Positions 33,685 through 43,133 of a stretch of 64,000 nucleotides of DNA are shown here, piece after piece. This DNA is from Iningainema tapete BLCC-T55 (GTDB taxonomy: Bacteria; Cyanobacteriota; Cyanobacteriia; Cyanobacteriales; Nostocaceae). Where the stretch lies: the NCBI RefSeq assembly GCF_014698965.1, contig NZ_JACXAE010000054.1:62001-126000 (forward strand), in the 5' to 3' direction. The notes under the pieces are model-generated. The model was not told the DNA's origin. It saw only the letters and a list, made by a program, of their open reading frames with translations, and ran no database searches. Position numbers and translations under genes: made by a program. Numbering within the stretch: the first letter of the stretch is position 1; each line of letters begins with the position of its first letter.

Positions 33685-35931
33685 TTAAGCAAAATAAAAA
33701 GACTCAAGTTGATTTACTAAGTTAACTTGATTAACTGCTTTCACCCATTCCTCTCGCATCTGTCTATCCTGTTCTTTTTTTCCAAATACGTCAAACCATA
33801 TTTTTCCACGAACTCCCCTTAAAAAGTTTCTCCATTCCTTCTGGATATCCTTTTGAAGGATAACGTTATCGATAAATTCTTCTACCATTGCATAGACAGC
33901 TTCATTCGGTTCGTATAGCAATTCTTCCAAGGCAGGTTTGATAGTATTAATCGCTTTGTCATAGTCAATTTCTAAAGCAGTTAGAATATCTTCAGCACTG
34001 GTATCTTTAGAAACAGCAAGCGTTTTATCTAACTGTTCTGATTGTCCAAATTGTCCAGTCATAGGACTAATATTGGTAAGTCCATCTAAATGCTGACGAA
34101 TACGAGGAAGAATTAAGCCACGGTAGGATAACTGAAAGTTTGCTATTATTTGAAATCCTGCTTTTAACTTTGCTAAACGTTCAGGAATAATATTAGCGAT
34201 CGCTGCAAAAAATTCTGACCCTTCAGCCTCGCTTAGAACGCTTAAACTTCCTTTTGATTTTAAAACCTCAACTACTTGATTCTTAACTAACTCAACTATC
34301 CGTTTGAGGTTTTCATCTAAAGATAAAAACCTATGAGAAATTAATACTCTTAGTTCGTCTTGATAATCAGGATAAGCCCTAAAAGCACTACTAATCATGA
34401 TGCGATTATTAATTTCTCTTAAGGCATCTTCTGATGAGAGAATACCTTTATCCTGTTCGCAAGTTTGAATAGCTGCGATCACTCCTTCGTGTAATTCTTC
34501 ATCAGGTACTTGCCGTTGATGCCAAAGTTGTACTCTTAATTCTTGAAGTCCTAGAGCAATAGACTTCCACCAACCGCTATCATTATTTCCAAATAGCTCG
34601 CTAAAGAGTTCTTCAGTTTCTTGATAATTGTCCTCTAAATCTTTAGGTAAAACTATTTTTGCTTTGCTCAATTCAGCATTAACTGTTTCATAAATATCTA
34701 CTAAACGCTTTTGACAAGCACTAGAATATTTTTGATCAAGAGCATCAATATTCTTAGTTAAGTAATCCAAAATTGTATTTAAGAGTTGGTTAGTCTCTTG
34801 ACTGCTAGCACAGTTAGTAATTAAACATTTTTCGACTGTTATATATTTTTCTTCAATTGTCTCCAATAAATCTTTGCAGTTTTTTAGATTATCCCCATTA
34901 TTAGATTCAGGATGAGTTTGATTAAGTACCAGAAATGACCATAAATTAATGGGTAAATCTACTAAGGCTGAACGAGCAGCATCATATAATTTAACATCCA
35001 CATCCGCCCAATAATCTCCAGCAGATTTAGGCATTCTGACAAATAAAACAAAATCAATGTCCTTTCCTAATGCTTTAATTAATCTATCCTCATCCCCAAG
35101 TCCTGTATCGCCTAATCCTGGCATATCTACTAAGGCAATTTTACCGACATCAGCATTTGGAAATGTACAGGTAATTTTAACCTCTTTAACCGCTAAGTAG
35201 TTGAAGAAAATGCGTTGACCATCAGGAGTGTCTTGCGCTACATATTCTCGAATTTGATGTTTCTTAATAGTTCGAGGGGAAGTTTCCTTTAAAAGATGAC
35301 GATATTGATGGAACTGAGTATGATACCGCTTTAAATGTTCATACATTGCTCCCGGTTCTGCATAACCAGGAATATCTTGAGATAATGGTGGTAAGGGTTT
35401 ATTAGCAAACTCTTCTACAGTGAGAGGTTTTGCACCTAAACGAAGTTTCTCGTAATAAGGAGCAATCACTTCATCTAAAAATGAATGCTCAGTGTGAAAC
35501 CACACCTCTCCATAAGTATCTACATTAGGATTGTGATGAATCGTACTCCGAACCCCTGTACAATGCTGTCTATCCCCATCAGGGATTTCTGCTGCACTTA
35601 ATCCAGTTAAACTTTGCAGAAGACGGCTTTTCCCTTGTCTTGCACGTCCTACAACTCCGATGTTGAGGGTATCGCGAGAAAAACGGTTTTTCAGCTTAAT
35701 TAAAGCTTGTAACTCAGACGTGATAGTTAATTGAATATTAGAAAAATCAATTTCCTTAAGTTTGCCAGTGACAGCTGAATCATTAACTTGGGTTAAAAGA
35801 TTGTTGCGATGTTCCTCAAGTTGGTGTAGGGCTACAGAAAGAGTTTTTAAATTCCCTTCTACCCCTTCAATTCTCTTAGCTAGGGGTTTACGCTTTTCAA
35901 TAATGTTGGTGATGCGCGTGGTTACGTCCAT
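33685..35931 (-). CDS. dynamin-like large GTPase
   Basis: A 748-residue dynamin-like protein. After an 80-residue helical N-terminus comes a GTPase domain with G1 GRARQGKS (95-102), G3 DMPGLGDTG (269-277) and a degenerate G4 NQTHPE in place of NKxD. A long helical stalk (about 400-740) follows, with coiled-coil character. Dynamin-like proteins assemble on membranes; some bacterial ones belong to anti-phage or stress modules. It is the first gene of the minus-strand run at 30851-35931, with a 24-bp palindrome and a small gene just upstream. Confidence 0.82.
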   Translation of the reverse strand: MDVTTRITNIIEKRKPLAKRIEGVEGNLKTLSVALHQLEEHRNNLLTQVNDSAVTGKLKEIDFSNIQLTITSELQALIKLKNRFSRDTLNIGVVGRARQGKSRLLQSLTGLSAAEIPDGDRQHCTGVRSTIHHNPNVDTYGEVWFHTEHSFLDEVIAPYYEKLRLGAKPLTVEEFANKPLPPLSQDIPGYAEPGAMYEHLKRYHTQFHQYRHLLKETSPRTIKKHQIREYVAQDTPDGQRIFFNYLAVKEVKITCTFPNADVGKIALVDMPGLGDTGLGDEDRLIKALGKDIDFVLFVRMPKSAGDYWADVDVKLYDAARSALVDLPINLWSFLVLNQTHPESNNGDNLKNCKDLLETIEEKYITVEKCLITNCASSQETNQLLNTILDYLTKNIDALDQKYSSACQKRLVDIYETVNAELSKAKIVLPKDLEDNYQETEELFSELFGNNDSGWWKSIALGLQELRVQLWHQRQVPDEELHEGVIAAIQTCEQDKGILSSEDALREINNRIMISSAFRAYPDYQDELRVLISHRFLSLDENLKRIVELVKNQVVEVLKSKGSLSVLSEAEGSEFFAAIANIIPERLAKLKAGFQIIANFQLSYRGLILPRIRQHLDGLTNISPMTGQFGQSEQLDKTLAVSKDTSAEDILTALEIDYDKAINTIKPALEELLYEPNEAVYAMVEEFIDNVILQKDIQKEWRNFLRGVRGKIWFDVFGKKEQDRQMREEWVKAVNQVNLVNQLESFYFA

Positions 35932-36019
35932 CTGATAACATGGTTAATGAGGCAATTCAACAAGTATATTTTGCCACCTTTATTTCTGCCATTAGTGTTT
36001 ATACTTACATTGCACACTC

Positions 36020-36043
36020 AGAGGAATGCGATCGCATTCCTCT
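36020..36043. repeat. perfect 24-bp palindrome with HIP1 core
   Basis: Arms AGAGGAATGCGA and TCGCATTCCTCT form an unbroken palindrome with GCGATCGC at its centre. It overlaps the stop of the small minus-strand gene at 36042 and lies about 90 bases before the start of the dynamin-like gene, where it could terminate one and be an operator for the other. Confidence 0.75.
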
Positions 36044-36239
36044 ATCTCACCCGCAACTTACCTTGACTACCTGCGGCAGCGATCGCACCTATATTAGCTG
36101 TAAAGACTTTTATTCCAGGAACAGTAACATAATCACCATCATCAGTAATTATTTTTACTATTCCTGCTTTGTCTTCTTTTTTCGGAGAGTCAGACCGGAT
36201 ATCAACAACCTCAGCCTGAACTGTATAGTTAACTGGCAT
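36042..36239 (-). CDS. small hypothetical protein
   Basis: A 65-residue protein with a beta-like first half (MPVNYTVQAEVVDIRSDSPK) and an alternating, beta-rich rest (AGIVKIITDDGDYVTVPGIKVFT). The opening resembles the N-terminus of small cyanobacterial proteins that precede PIN-type nuclease domains, but no such domain follows, so it may be a truncated relative. No ribosome binding site is obvious. It reads in the same direction as the GTPase cassette but ends at the palindrome 110 bases before it. Confidence 0.45.
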   Translation of the reverse strand: MPVNYTVQAEVVDIRSDSPKKEDKAGIVKIITDDGDYVTVPGIKVFTANIGAIAAAGSQGKLRVR

Positions 36240-36363
36240 TAAATGGTATTAGCCTGTTCGCTGATAACTTGGTCTACTCTACTACGAAAATCAGGGTCAG
36301 AGTAATACCGCTTTGAATTTTCAATTCCCGTGCTTGAGTATTTGCTTGCCAACTTGGTTTAGG

Positions 36364-37248
36364 TTAGACACCTTCAAAAGACGGCTCTTCATCTGGTTCA
36401 AAGTCCAAGGCATAATATGACTCGTCGCACAAGAGTGTAATGTTTACCAGTGTTCCTCCAAAGAAAGTTTGTCTATTTTCGTAAATTTCTTGTTTTTCAT
36501 CTATTGTCGCACATCCATCATGACTTAGAATTTGAAGTTTTCCCTTATTTATGTGAACAAATTGTTTTAAATAGTCAAGACCGATACCACCCGTCACATC
36601 TCCAGTTCTCGTAGTTGTCCCCGGTTGGAAAGCCCATTTTAAGGCTTCGGCTGCCGGTAGACGGAAGTTGTTTTGAAAATCACGGACATTGTGAGGGATT
36701 CCTACCCCAAAGTCAACAACAGTCAGCTTGAGTTCGCCTAGCTTGGGGTAGTGCTGTCCGCAGCTAAACACGCCGATATCAGTTCGCCCATGCTCAAAAG
36801 CATTGGCATAGATTTCCAAAGTAGTTCCGACAATCACTCCTCGTAACAAATTACTGATGTGAACCCAGCCTCTACCAAACCACTGTTCAGCAAGATAGTA
36901 AACCAAATCATCTCTATTTTGGCATCGATCTTCTCTGTAGGGAATGGAATTACCTTGCCAAGGTTCCTCATCACCGTTAAATGCGTACATAAATCCATTT
37001 TGTTTTAGGTTCATGCTGATATGATTTTTTACTGTGTCCCAGTTAAAGATAGCTTTACCGCCTCGTGACTCAACCAGTCTGGCTAAACCACCTAAAAATG
37101 CCACGGCGTTTTGTTGTAAAAAGTAACACTCTGAAAAATCAAAAATTACTTCTTTTGTACATTCTTGGACTTGCTGCCATAGTTGGAACAAGCAGTCAAA
37201 GTCCTTTGGTTTGTCATTGATAGTAGGAACTTTCAGAATCAGACTCAC
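36364..37248 (-). CDS. STAS-like domain fused to HATPase (anti-sigma-like) protein
   Basis: A 294-residue protein. The first 90 residues resemble a STAS/anti-anti-sigma fold (EVIFDFSECYFLQQNAVAFL). From about 125 a GHKL ATPase follows, with N-box EIYANAFEHG, G1 VVDFGVGIPHNV and G2 TGGIGLDYLKQF. This fusion combines the substrate-like and kinase-like halves of a partner-switching module in a single chain. It lies just upstream of the small gene and the GTPase cassette and reads the same way, so it may belong with them. Confidence 0.8.
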   Translation of the reverse strand: MSLILKVPTINDKPKDFDCLFQLWQQVQECTKEVIFDFSECYFLQQNAVAFLGGLARLVESRGGKAIFNWDTVKNHISMNLKQNGFMYAFNGDEEPWQGNSIPYREDRCQNRDDLVYYLAEQWFGRGWVHISNLLRGVIVGTTLEIYANAFEHGRTDIGVFSCGQHYPKLGELKLTVVDFGVGIPHNVRDFQNNFRLPAAEALKWAFQPGTTTRTGDVTGGIGLDYLKQFVHINKGKLQILSHDGCATIDEKQEIYENRQTFFGGTLVNITLLCDESYYALDFEPDEEPSFEGV

Positions 37249-37508
37249 AATGCTGCTTGCAAGATTTTAAATACATAATACTAGGTAAAAATTGCTGGTA
37301 AATCTGTTTTTAGCTGAGTATCAATATTAACTTGCAATTACTACCGATTCTGCGAGATACTCTCAAAGTCTCTTATTGAGCGATTTTTGCGTCGGCTATT
37401 TCACTCTTAGAGGTAGGCGGAAGATTGACGATTTAATTGAGCAGTATGTTGGTGGTGGGTGTTGCGATCGCGCTTTATACTAGGCAAAACTCCATTGAGC
37501 AGGTTGGC

Positions 37509-38192
37509 TTACCGAAGTACCCGTAAAAGTTGATTCCCACCTTTTTGAAACTCATAGGGAACTTGTCTAATCTCAACTAAATAACCTTGAGACTCTAATT
37601 CTTGGAGTACAGGTTGCAACCAAGGTGAAACTTCTCCCGTCATGTTTACTAACAATGGAAAGATCCGAACTTCACATGCAACTCGGCACATCTCTATAAT
37701 TGCTGTAAGATGAAATTCCATTGATAGTTGATCTGAATAGGTAAACAATAGGTGAGAACATAGCGCTAAGTCAAACTGTTCTGGATTAAATGACAAGGAA
37801 GGTAGTTCCTCTATGACGTAACGCCCCTGTTGTAATCCTGGGGGAAAGTCTACTAGGAACTTGTCCATTGCCTGCTTGCGAACCTGACACAAATTTTCAG
37901 GAGACTCAATTGTTGTCCAGACAAAATTTTGCTGATTGGTTTGTACGCCCTTTAAAATTACTGGAAAGGTTTCTTCAATACGTTGGGATATTTCACTTGC
38001 AGAAAACTGGTATATGGGATCGCAAGAAATGACGCTATGTCCAAGAGCCGTCACTTCCGCATTGAAACTAGCAGGTCCACCAGCACAATCAAGAATTTTA
38101 CCACTTAGGTCATTAGTAGTGAGGTCAAACATCTGAATATATTCCTGTAGAGAACGTCCCCAAGGAACAACAGAGTCAAGCCTTAATCCCAT
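37509..38192 (-). CDS. class I SAM-dependent methyltransferase-like protein
   Basis: A 227-residue protein with a Rossmann-type SAM site: ILDCAGGPASFNAEVTALGH (motif I) and VISCDPIYQFSA (the acidic residue after strand 2). Motif I has AGGPAS in place of the common GxGxG. Later strands LALCSHLLFTYSD and LVNMT fit the fold. The substrate is unknown. It is monocistronic with an element of the GTAGAGACG family just upstream. Confidence 0.75.
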   Translation of the reverse strand: MGLRLDSVVPWGRSLQEYIQMFDLTTNDLSGKILDCAGGPASFNAEVTALGHSVISCDPIYQFSASEISQRIEETFPVILKGVQTNQQNFVWTTIESPENLCQVRKQAMDKFLVDFPPGLQQGRYVIEELPSLSFNPEQFDLALCSHLLFTYSDQLSMEFHLTAIIEMCRVACEVRIFPLLVNMTGEVSPWLQPVLQELESQGYLVEIRQVPYEFQKGGNQLLRVLR

Positions 38193-38258
38193 ATGCAGTA
38201 GCCTCGCGTTTCTACTGCATCATACCAAATTCAGTTTTTACAACAAAACAACATTTAA

Positions 38259-38290
38259 TGTAGAGACGCCCTGTTTGAAGCGTCTCTACA
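38259..38290. repeat. palindromic element, GTAGAGACG family
   Basis: Arms TGTAGAGACGC and GCGTCTCTACA around a CCTGTTTGAA centre; the outer 10 bases pair perfectly. It lies between the RodZ-like gene end (38331) and the methyltransferase start, on a likely terminator position. Confidence 0.75.
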
Positions 38291-38330
38291 GGAATTGTGG
38301 GTTTTAGACGCGCCCTCAACAACCACCCCA

Positions 38331-39392
38331 TTAAAGTGTTTCTGGGCGAGAAATATCGGCTCCAACAGACACACCAGCAGTACTAGATTGTAGCCCTGGT
38401 TTAGTAATTGGTTCTTTTTTATCTTGCAACGACTGGGTGACAGAAGAAGGTGGCATGGCAGCTTCTGGATGTAGTTTATTCGCATTTGCTTGCTGAGATA
38501 AAACTGACAATCCACCTACCGAGCCAGCGACAAGGGCTGTGTAGCCTACATACAAATATGCCGGATGTATTGAAGGTAATTGAAGTTCAAAATTGCGTCC
38601 TTTAGGCTGATACTTGTAAGGCAAAATATTTTTTTTCACCTGTTCTGGTGTTGCTGGTAAACAAGACGCTAGATGTGTACCATTTAATCCCAACGCATTT
38701 CCCATCACCCGAATAAAGCCACGTACAAAGACATCTTCTGGTAATAAATCCCAGTTACCGTTTTCTACTGCTTCCATTGAAGAAATTGGTACGTGAGTGT
38801 AAACGTTGAGTTGGGTGAGCGAAAGATTTTGAGACTCACGGGCTTGGCGAAGTTTTTCACCAATTTGACGCAAACTGTCTCGACGTTTATCTGCTGCTTT
38901 TTGAGCTAATTCAGCTTGTCTTGGTTTTTTATCGAGCCACCTAGTCAGTACCTTCTTGTTGGGGCTGTTTTCTTTTAGGTTAGAATTGATCCCCTCTTGC
39001 CCCCCGATATTCGCGGGGTTGCTGGGTAAAGACTTTTGTTGTGGTTTAACATTTGTTAAGCAATGTGACAATTCAGTGTAATCTGCTTCTTCTACAACTG
39101 GTGTTTCAACTTGAGTTTCTGATGGTTGGTTATCTTCTGTAACTTTCTCATGCTGCGTAAATTTCTCAAATGCTAAACCAATTGCTTCTCTACCCACAGC
39201 TTTAAACAAAAGATGGGCTTGTTCAGCAGAAGTGCCTAACAATTTTTGTAAAGTCGCTACCGCACGACGATATACCTTACTTTGGTGGAGATCGTTTTCT
39301 ATTTCACCAAGAAGCGATCGCAATTCATCACGAGAAATTTCCATAGGAGAATTTCCAGGGACTGTTAACAAGTACGCAGATGTCATAGTCAT
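38331..39392 (-). CDS. RodZ-like HTH membrane protein, variant with long N-terminal extension
   Basis: About 353 residues from the ATG at 39392, chosen over 39422 because an AGG site is near and homologous starts lie at MT-SAYLL. An N-terminal extension of roughly 150 residues includes a hydrophobic-helix region (DELRSLLGEIENDLHQSK) and an acidic, Pro/Glu linker. An XRE-like RodZ helix-turn-helix follows (KLRQARESQNLSLTQLNVYT), then VFVRGFIRVMGNALGLNG and one transmembrane segment (YLYVGYTALVAGSVGGLSVL). Rod-shape RodZ links MreB to the wall. A second RodZ-like gene lies 1.2 kb away, with a hydrolase between. Confidence 0.75.
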   Translation of the reverse strand: MTMTSAYLLTVPGNSPMEISRDELRSLLGEIENDLHQSKVYRRAVATLQKLLGTSAEQAHLLFKAVGREAIGLAFEKFTQHEKVTEDNQPSETQVETPVVEEADYTELSHCLTNVKPQQKSLPSNPANIGGQEGINSNLKENSPNKKVLTRWLDKKPRQAELAQKAADKRRDSLRQIGEKLRQARESQNLSLTQLNVYTHVPISSMEAVENGNWDLLPEDVFVRGFIRVMGNALGLNGTHLASCLPATPEQVKKNILPYKYQPKGRNFELQLPSIHPAYLYVGYTALVAGSVGGLSVLSQQANANKLHPEAAMPPSSVTQSLQDKKEPITKPGLQSSTAGVSVGADISRPETL

Positions 39393-39603
39393 TATTAAAA
39401 GCCTATATGAGCAATTGAGCAAAAAAGAATATTCTTACCTGTGTAATTTATTCTGCCATTTCCAAGCTTTTCCGGAACAATAAGTAACAATTTTGTATTT
39501 TTTTAGTAAAAATTGTTAAAACTTTCACTAATGAAATAATGTGCTAATTTTTCCCCATCCAACTTACTGAAATACAGTAATTTTTTAACTCAGTATTTAT
39601 CAA

Positions 39604-40488
39604 TTACTTCCCATAAAATTGGTTGATAAAAGACCTTACCGCTGGTAAATAAATATCAGGCGCAACGTCTGCTACATTATTATGTCCTGCACCCGGAACT
39701 AAAATCAATTGCTTCGGTTCAGAAGCAGCATCATACAGGTTTTGGCTCATGAAAGCTGGTACAGTTTCATCAGCAGTGCCGTGAATGAATAACACGGGCA
39801 TTTTTAATTTTGCTACTTTATTCAACGAGTCAAACCGCTGCGTCAGGATAAAACTGACAGGAAATATCCGAAAAAGTTTCCGAGCAGCAATCACCCCTTG
39901 GATAGAAGTGAAAGAACTTTCCACAATTAAGCCTGCAGCATCGGGATGTTGAACCGCCAAATCAATAGCAATCGCTCCTCCCAGAGAATGCCCATAAATA
40001 AAAATGTTTTTGGGATCAATCCCTTTGTGTTCTACTAAATAATTCCAAGCTGTGGCTGCATCTTGGTAAACCCGCGCTTCATTGGGAAAAGCGCCCTCAC
40101 TACGTCCGTAGCCACGGTAATCTATGAGTAAAATCGAAAACCCTAACTTCTGTAACCGATTGGCGTGGGCAACATTTGCGCCAATGTTGATTCCATTTCC
40201 GTGTAGATACAGTAACACGCGATCGCTCTTGTGATTTGCTTTAATCCACCAACCATGAATACGTTCCAGCTTCGATGCAACTGGCACGGGCAACCAAACC
40301 TCCTCATAATCTAGCTTCCAAGCTTTTGGTGTAGTTTCGATCTCAGCAGAGGGAAAAAATAAAAATCGCGGTTGCTGAAAAAAAAGAAATATGCATACAG
40401 CACAATAACCGACAAAAGTCGCCACTCCCACCCAAAATAGTAGCCAGATTAACAACTGTACTATATATTGCACCTTGGTTGTTTTCAT
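39604..40488 (-). CDS. membrane-anchored alpha/beta hydrolase (Bem46/ABHD12-like)
   Basis: A 294-residue protein from the ATG at 40488; a frame open to 40599 would only lengthen the cytoplasmic tail. An N-terminal membrane anchor (IVQLLIWLLFWVGVATFVGYC) is followed by a hydrolase with LYLHGNGINIGAN, nucleophile GHSLGGAIAI, acid HGTADETVP and a final GAGHNNV. The triad is complete. Family members act as serine hydrolases on lipids or esters. It lies between two RodZ-like genes and transcribes away from the one at 40661. Confidence 0.88.
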   Translation of the reverse strand: MKTTKVQYIVQLLIWLLFWVGVATFVGYCAVCIFLFFQQPRFLFFPSAEIETTPKAWKLDYEEVWLPVPVASKLERIHGWWIKANHKSDRVLLYLHGNGINIGANVAHANRLQKLGFSILLIDYRGYGRSEGAFPNEARVYQDAATAWNYLVEHKGIDPKNIFIYGHSLGGAIAIDLAVQHPDAAGLIVESSFTSIQGVIAARKLFRIFPVSFILTQRFDSLNKVAKLKMPVLFIHGTADETVPAFMSQNLYDAASEPKQLILVPGAGHNNVADVAPDIYLPAVRSFINQFYGK

Positions 40489-40660
40489 GTACGTATTTTT
40501 AAATACAATAATCTTAAGCTTATATAAGCTGACTAAAGTTTTTAAAGTTATCAATAAGTAATCAATAAATGGGTGATAGGGTGTAGTCAAAAAAATCACA
40601 ATTATTTAAGTAATTTCTAAGCGTGAAAATTAAACATTTAGTGCTGACTAGGAGAGAATC

Positions 40661-41479
40661 GTGAAGTTGTCAAGTGACGCTCAAGAAGAGCAATTAAAGG
40701 AAATATCTGTACTTTTACGACAAGCAAGAGAAGAAAAATCGCTACGTATAGAAGAAGTAGCTGCTCTAACACATATTAGACCAACTTTTTTACAAGCTTT
40801 AGATGATGGGCGATTTGAGGTATTGCCTGAACCAATCTATGTTCAAGGATTCATCCGTCATTACGGAGACGCAGTCGGGTTAGATGGTACTACTCTGGCA
40901 AAAAAGTTTGCCACTACTTTCCCTCCGGCTGAGCTCACAAACGATTCTGTTGAGGTTGCAGCACAAAAACCAAACATATATGTACCTCTTGCTGTCCCCT
41001 ACATTTTATTAGTAGTAGCTGCCTCCGTGGGACTCTTTTACCTGCTCAATCCACAACGTAGTGCAGAATCTTTCTCTCAGAGCAAATCAGAACTGAAAGT
41101 CGGGGACAAGAAAAAAGCATCACAATCAGCTTCATCACCAAAAGCATCTTCAAAAAGTAAACCCTTACCAAGTGTCTTAGCAACACCTGTAGCCGCCCAG
41201 CTATCAACACCATCCCCCACGGCAAAGGAATCAAGCGTGGAAGTTTCTCTGGAACTACAAGACAAATCATGGCTACGAGTCAAAGTAGATGGTAAAACTG
41301 AATTTGAGGGAATATTGAACAAAGGCGATCGCAAAACCTGGAAAGCCAAAAAAGAGCTGAGTATACGTTCTGGTAATGCTGGTGCGGTGATTGTTTCGCA
41401 AAACAATCAGCAACCAAAACAATTAGGAGCAGTTGGTAGTATCAAAGAAATTACGTTTACGCCAGAAAAAGTCAATTAA
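40661..41479 (+). CDS. RodZ-like HTH membrane protein with C-terminal DUF4115-type domain
   Basis: A 272-residue protein from a GTG start with AGGAGAG before it. The helix-turn-helix (LLRQAREEKSLRIEEVAALT) and the RodZ marker VYVQGFIRHYGDAVGLDG are followed by a transmembrane helix (YVPLAVPYILLVVAASVGLFYLL), a Ser/Lys/Pro linker and a beta-rich DUF4115-like domain (SLELQDKSWLRVKVDGKTEFEG). This is the standard RodZ layout: cytoplasmic HTH that binds MreB, a membrane span and a periplasmic domain. Confidence 0.85.
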   Translation: MKLSSDAQEEQLKEISVLLRQAREEKSLRIEEVAALTHIRPTFLQALDDGRFEVLPEPIYVQGFIRHYGDAVGLDGTTLAKKFATTFPPAELTNDSVEVAAQKPNIYVPLAVPYILLVVAASVGLFYLLNPQRSAESFSQSKSELKVGDKKKASQSASSPKASSKSKPLPSVLATPVAAQLSTPSPTAKESSVEVSLELQDKSWLRVKVDGKTEFEGILNKGDRKTWKAKKELSIRSGNAGAVIVSQNNQQPKQLGAVGSIKEITFTPEKVN

Positions 41480-41482
41480 CTT

Positions 41483-41515
41483 AGATCCCCGACTTTTTCA
41501 AAAAGTCGGGGATCT
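41483..41515. terminator. bidirectional hairpin between convergent RodZ-like and gatA genes
   Basis: Arms AGATCCCCGACTTTTT and AAAAAGTCGGGGATCT form a 16-bp perfect stem with a one-base centre. It lies 4 bases after one stop and 4 bases before the end of gatA on the other strand. A near-identical element is at 45191. Confidence 0.85.
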
Positions 41516-41519
41516 AGAA

Positions 41520-42983
41520 CTAAGTATTCATTTGTGGTGTACGTAGATGCCAATCAGTTGATTGCTCATAAGCGTAAGCCACTTGAAATAATTGATCTTC
41601 CCGCAGCACCTTACCAATGAGCTGCAAACCTATCGGTAAACCATCAGAATCAAAACCACAAGGTACACTTATACCAGGTAACCCAGCCAAGTTGACGGGA
41701 ATAGTCATTAAATCAACTAAATACATGCTGAGGGGATCAGTAGTTTTTTCCCCAGCTTTAAATGCTGTGGTGGGAGCAGTAGGACAAGCTAATACATCTA
41801 CTTGTTCAAAAGCTGCTTCAAAATCTTGCTTAATCAGAGTGCGAACTTTTTGTGCTTTCAGATAGTAGGCATCGTAATAACCAGCAGAAAGAGCGTAGGT
41901 TCCAATCATGATCCGCCGCTTGACTTCTGCACCAAAACCCGATGAGCGGGTACGAGTGTACATGGAAATCAAATTATCAGCATCAGCAGCGCGGAAGCCA
42001 TACTTCACACCATCATAACGAGCCAAATTTGCCGATGCTTCTGATGGCGCAATTACATAATAACTAGGTACACCAGAACGGAACCGAGGACAAGAAACGA
42101 TATGAACTTCTGCGCCTAAACTTTGTAGTTGATCTATGGCTTTAGTCACAGCTTGTTCAACTACAGAATCTAAACCATCTCCAAAAGTTTCTTTGATTAT
42201 ACCAATTCTCAGTTTTCCTCTAGGTTTGAGGTCTGGTTTTAAGCTCAGGGTATAGTCAGGGATTTCCACTTTTAGACTAGTGGAATCTTTGGGATCGTAA
42301 CCAGCGATCGCCTGAAGCAATATCGCGGCATCTTCTACTGAGCGTGCAAAAGGACCTATTTGATCCAAAGACGAAGCGAAAGCCACCAAACCGTAACGAG
42401 AAACCAGTCCATAAGTTGGTTTCATTCCTACCACACCGCAGAAAGAAGCAGGTTGACGAATCGAACCACCAGTATCAGAACCGATTGCCACCTGACATTC
42501 TTCTGCTGCCACCGCTGCCGCCGAACCACCAGAAGAACCACCAGGAACCCGCGATAAATCCCAAGGATTGGCAGTACCTTGGAAGGCTGAGTTTTCTGTA
42601 GAGCCGCCCATCGCAAACTCATCTAAATTAGTTTTGCCTACCATCACCGCACCTGCATCCAGCAGTTTTTGTGTCACCGTTGATTCATAGGGCGGCACAA
42701 AATTTTCCAACATCTTCGAGGCGCAGGTAGTACGAATTCCCTTGGTACACATATTATCTTTGATACCAATAGGAATCCCAGCTAGTATTCCAATTTCATC
42801 ACCTGCGGCAATTTTGGCATCCACGTTTTGTGCTTGTTGTAATGCTATGTCGGCTGTCACAGACAAGAAACTGTGTAATTTCGGCTCTAGTGCTTGAATG
42901 CGCTCTAAAGCTTCTTGAGTAATTTCAACTGCAGAACGTTCTTTGTTTATTAGCTGTTTGTGTAACTCTCGTATGGATGCCAT
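41520..42983 (-). CDS. gatA: Asp/Glu-tRNA(Asn/Gln) amidotransferase subunit A
   Basis: A 487-residue amidase-signature enzyme that releases ammonia from glutamine for conversion of Glu-tRNA(Gln) to Gln-tRNA(Gln). The Ser-Ser-Lys triad is visible: Lys75 in [10 protein letters not shown], Ser150 in [14 protein letters not shown] and Ser174 in [13 protein letters not shown]. Length and order match GatA. The gene ends at the hairpin and starts about 150 bases from the divergent dnaE-C gene. Confidence 0.95.
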   Translation of the reverse strand: MASIRELHKQLINKERSAVEITQEALERIQALEPKLHSFLSVTADIALQQAQNVDAKIAAGDEIGILAGIPIGIKDNMCTKGIRTTCASKMLENFVPPYESTVTQKLLDAGAVMVGKTNLDEFAMGGSTENSAFQGTANPWDLSRVPGGSSGGSAAAVAAEECQVAIGSDTGGSIRQPASFCGVVGMKPTYGLVSRYGLVAFASSLDQIGPFARSVEDAAILLQAIAGYDPKDSTSLKVEIPDYTLSLKPDLKPRGKLRIGIIKETFGDGLDSVVEQAVTKAIDQLQSLGAEVHIVSCPRFRSGVPSYYVIAPSEASANLARYDGVKYGFRAADADNLISMYTRTRSSGFGAEVKRRIMIGTYALSAGYYDAYYLKAQKVRTLIKQDFEAAFEQVDVLACPTAPTTAFKAGEKTTDPLSMYLVDLMTIPVNLAGLPGISVPCGFDSDGLPIGLQLIGKVLREDQLFQVAYAYEQSTDWHLRTPQMNT

Positions 42984-43133
42984 GATTGCTCCGTTAGTGG
43001 CTCAAATCCTTCATCTTAGTACAGTTTAGGAATTTTTATTCCAGTTTGCTTGAGAGCTGCTCTACATTAGTATGTAATCTACGGCTCATTATTGACTGCA
43101 CAAGTTAATTTTACTAATTTTTTGATTCTATCT

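Noticed and set aside
36042-37248. STAS-HATPase and the small gene as certain members of the GTPase operon
   Set aside because: They are on the same strand, but a palindrome and more than 100-base gaps separate them; membership is only possible, so I kept them separate.
42344-42601. Overlapping plus-strand frames inside gatA
   Set aside because: Antisense shadows of an intact, conserved gatA.
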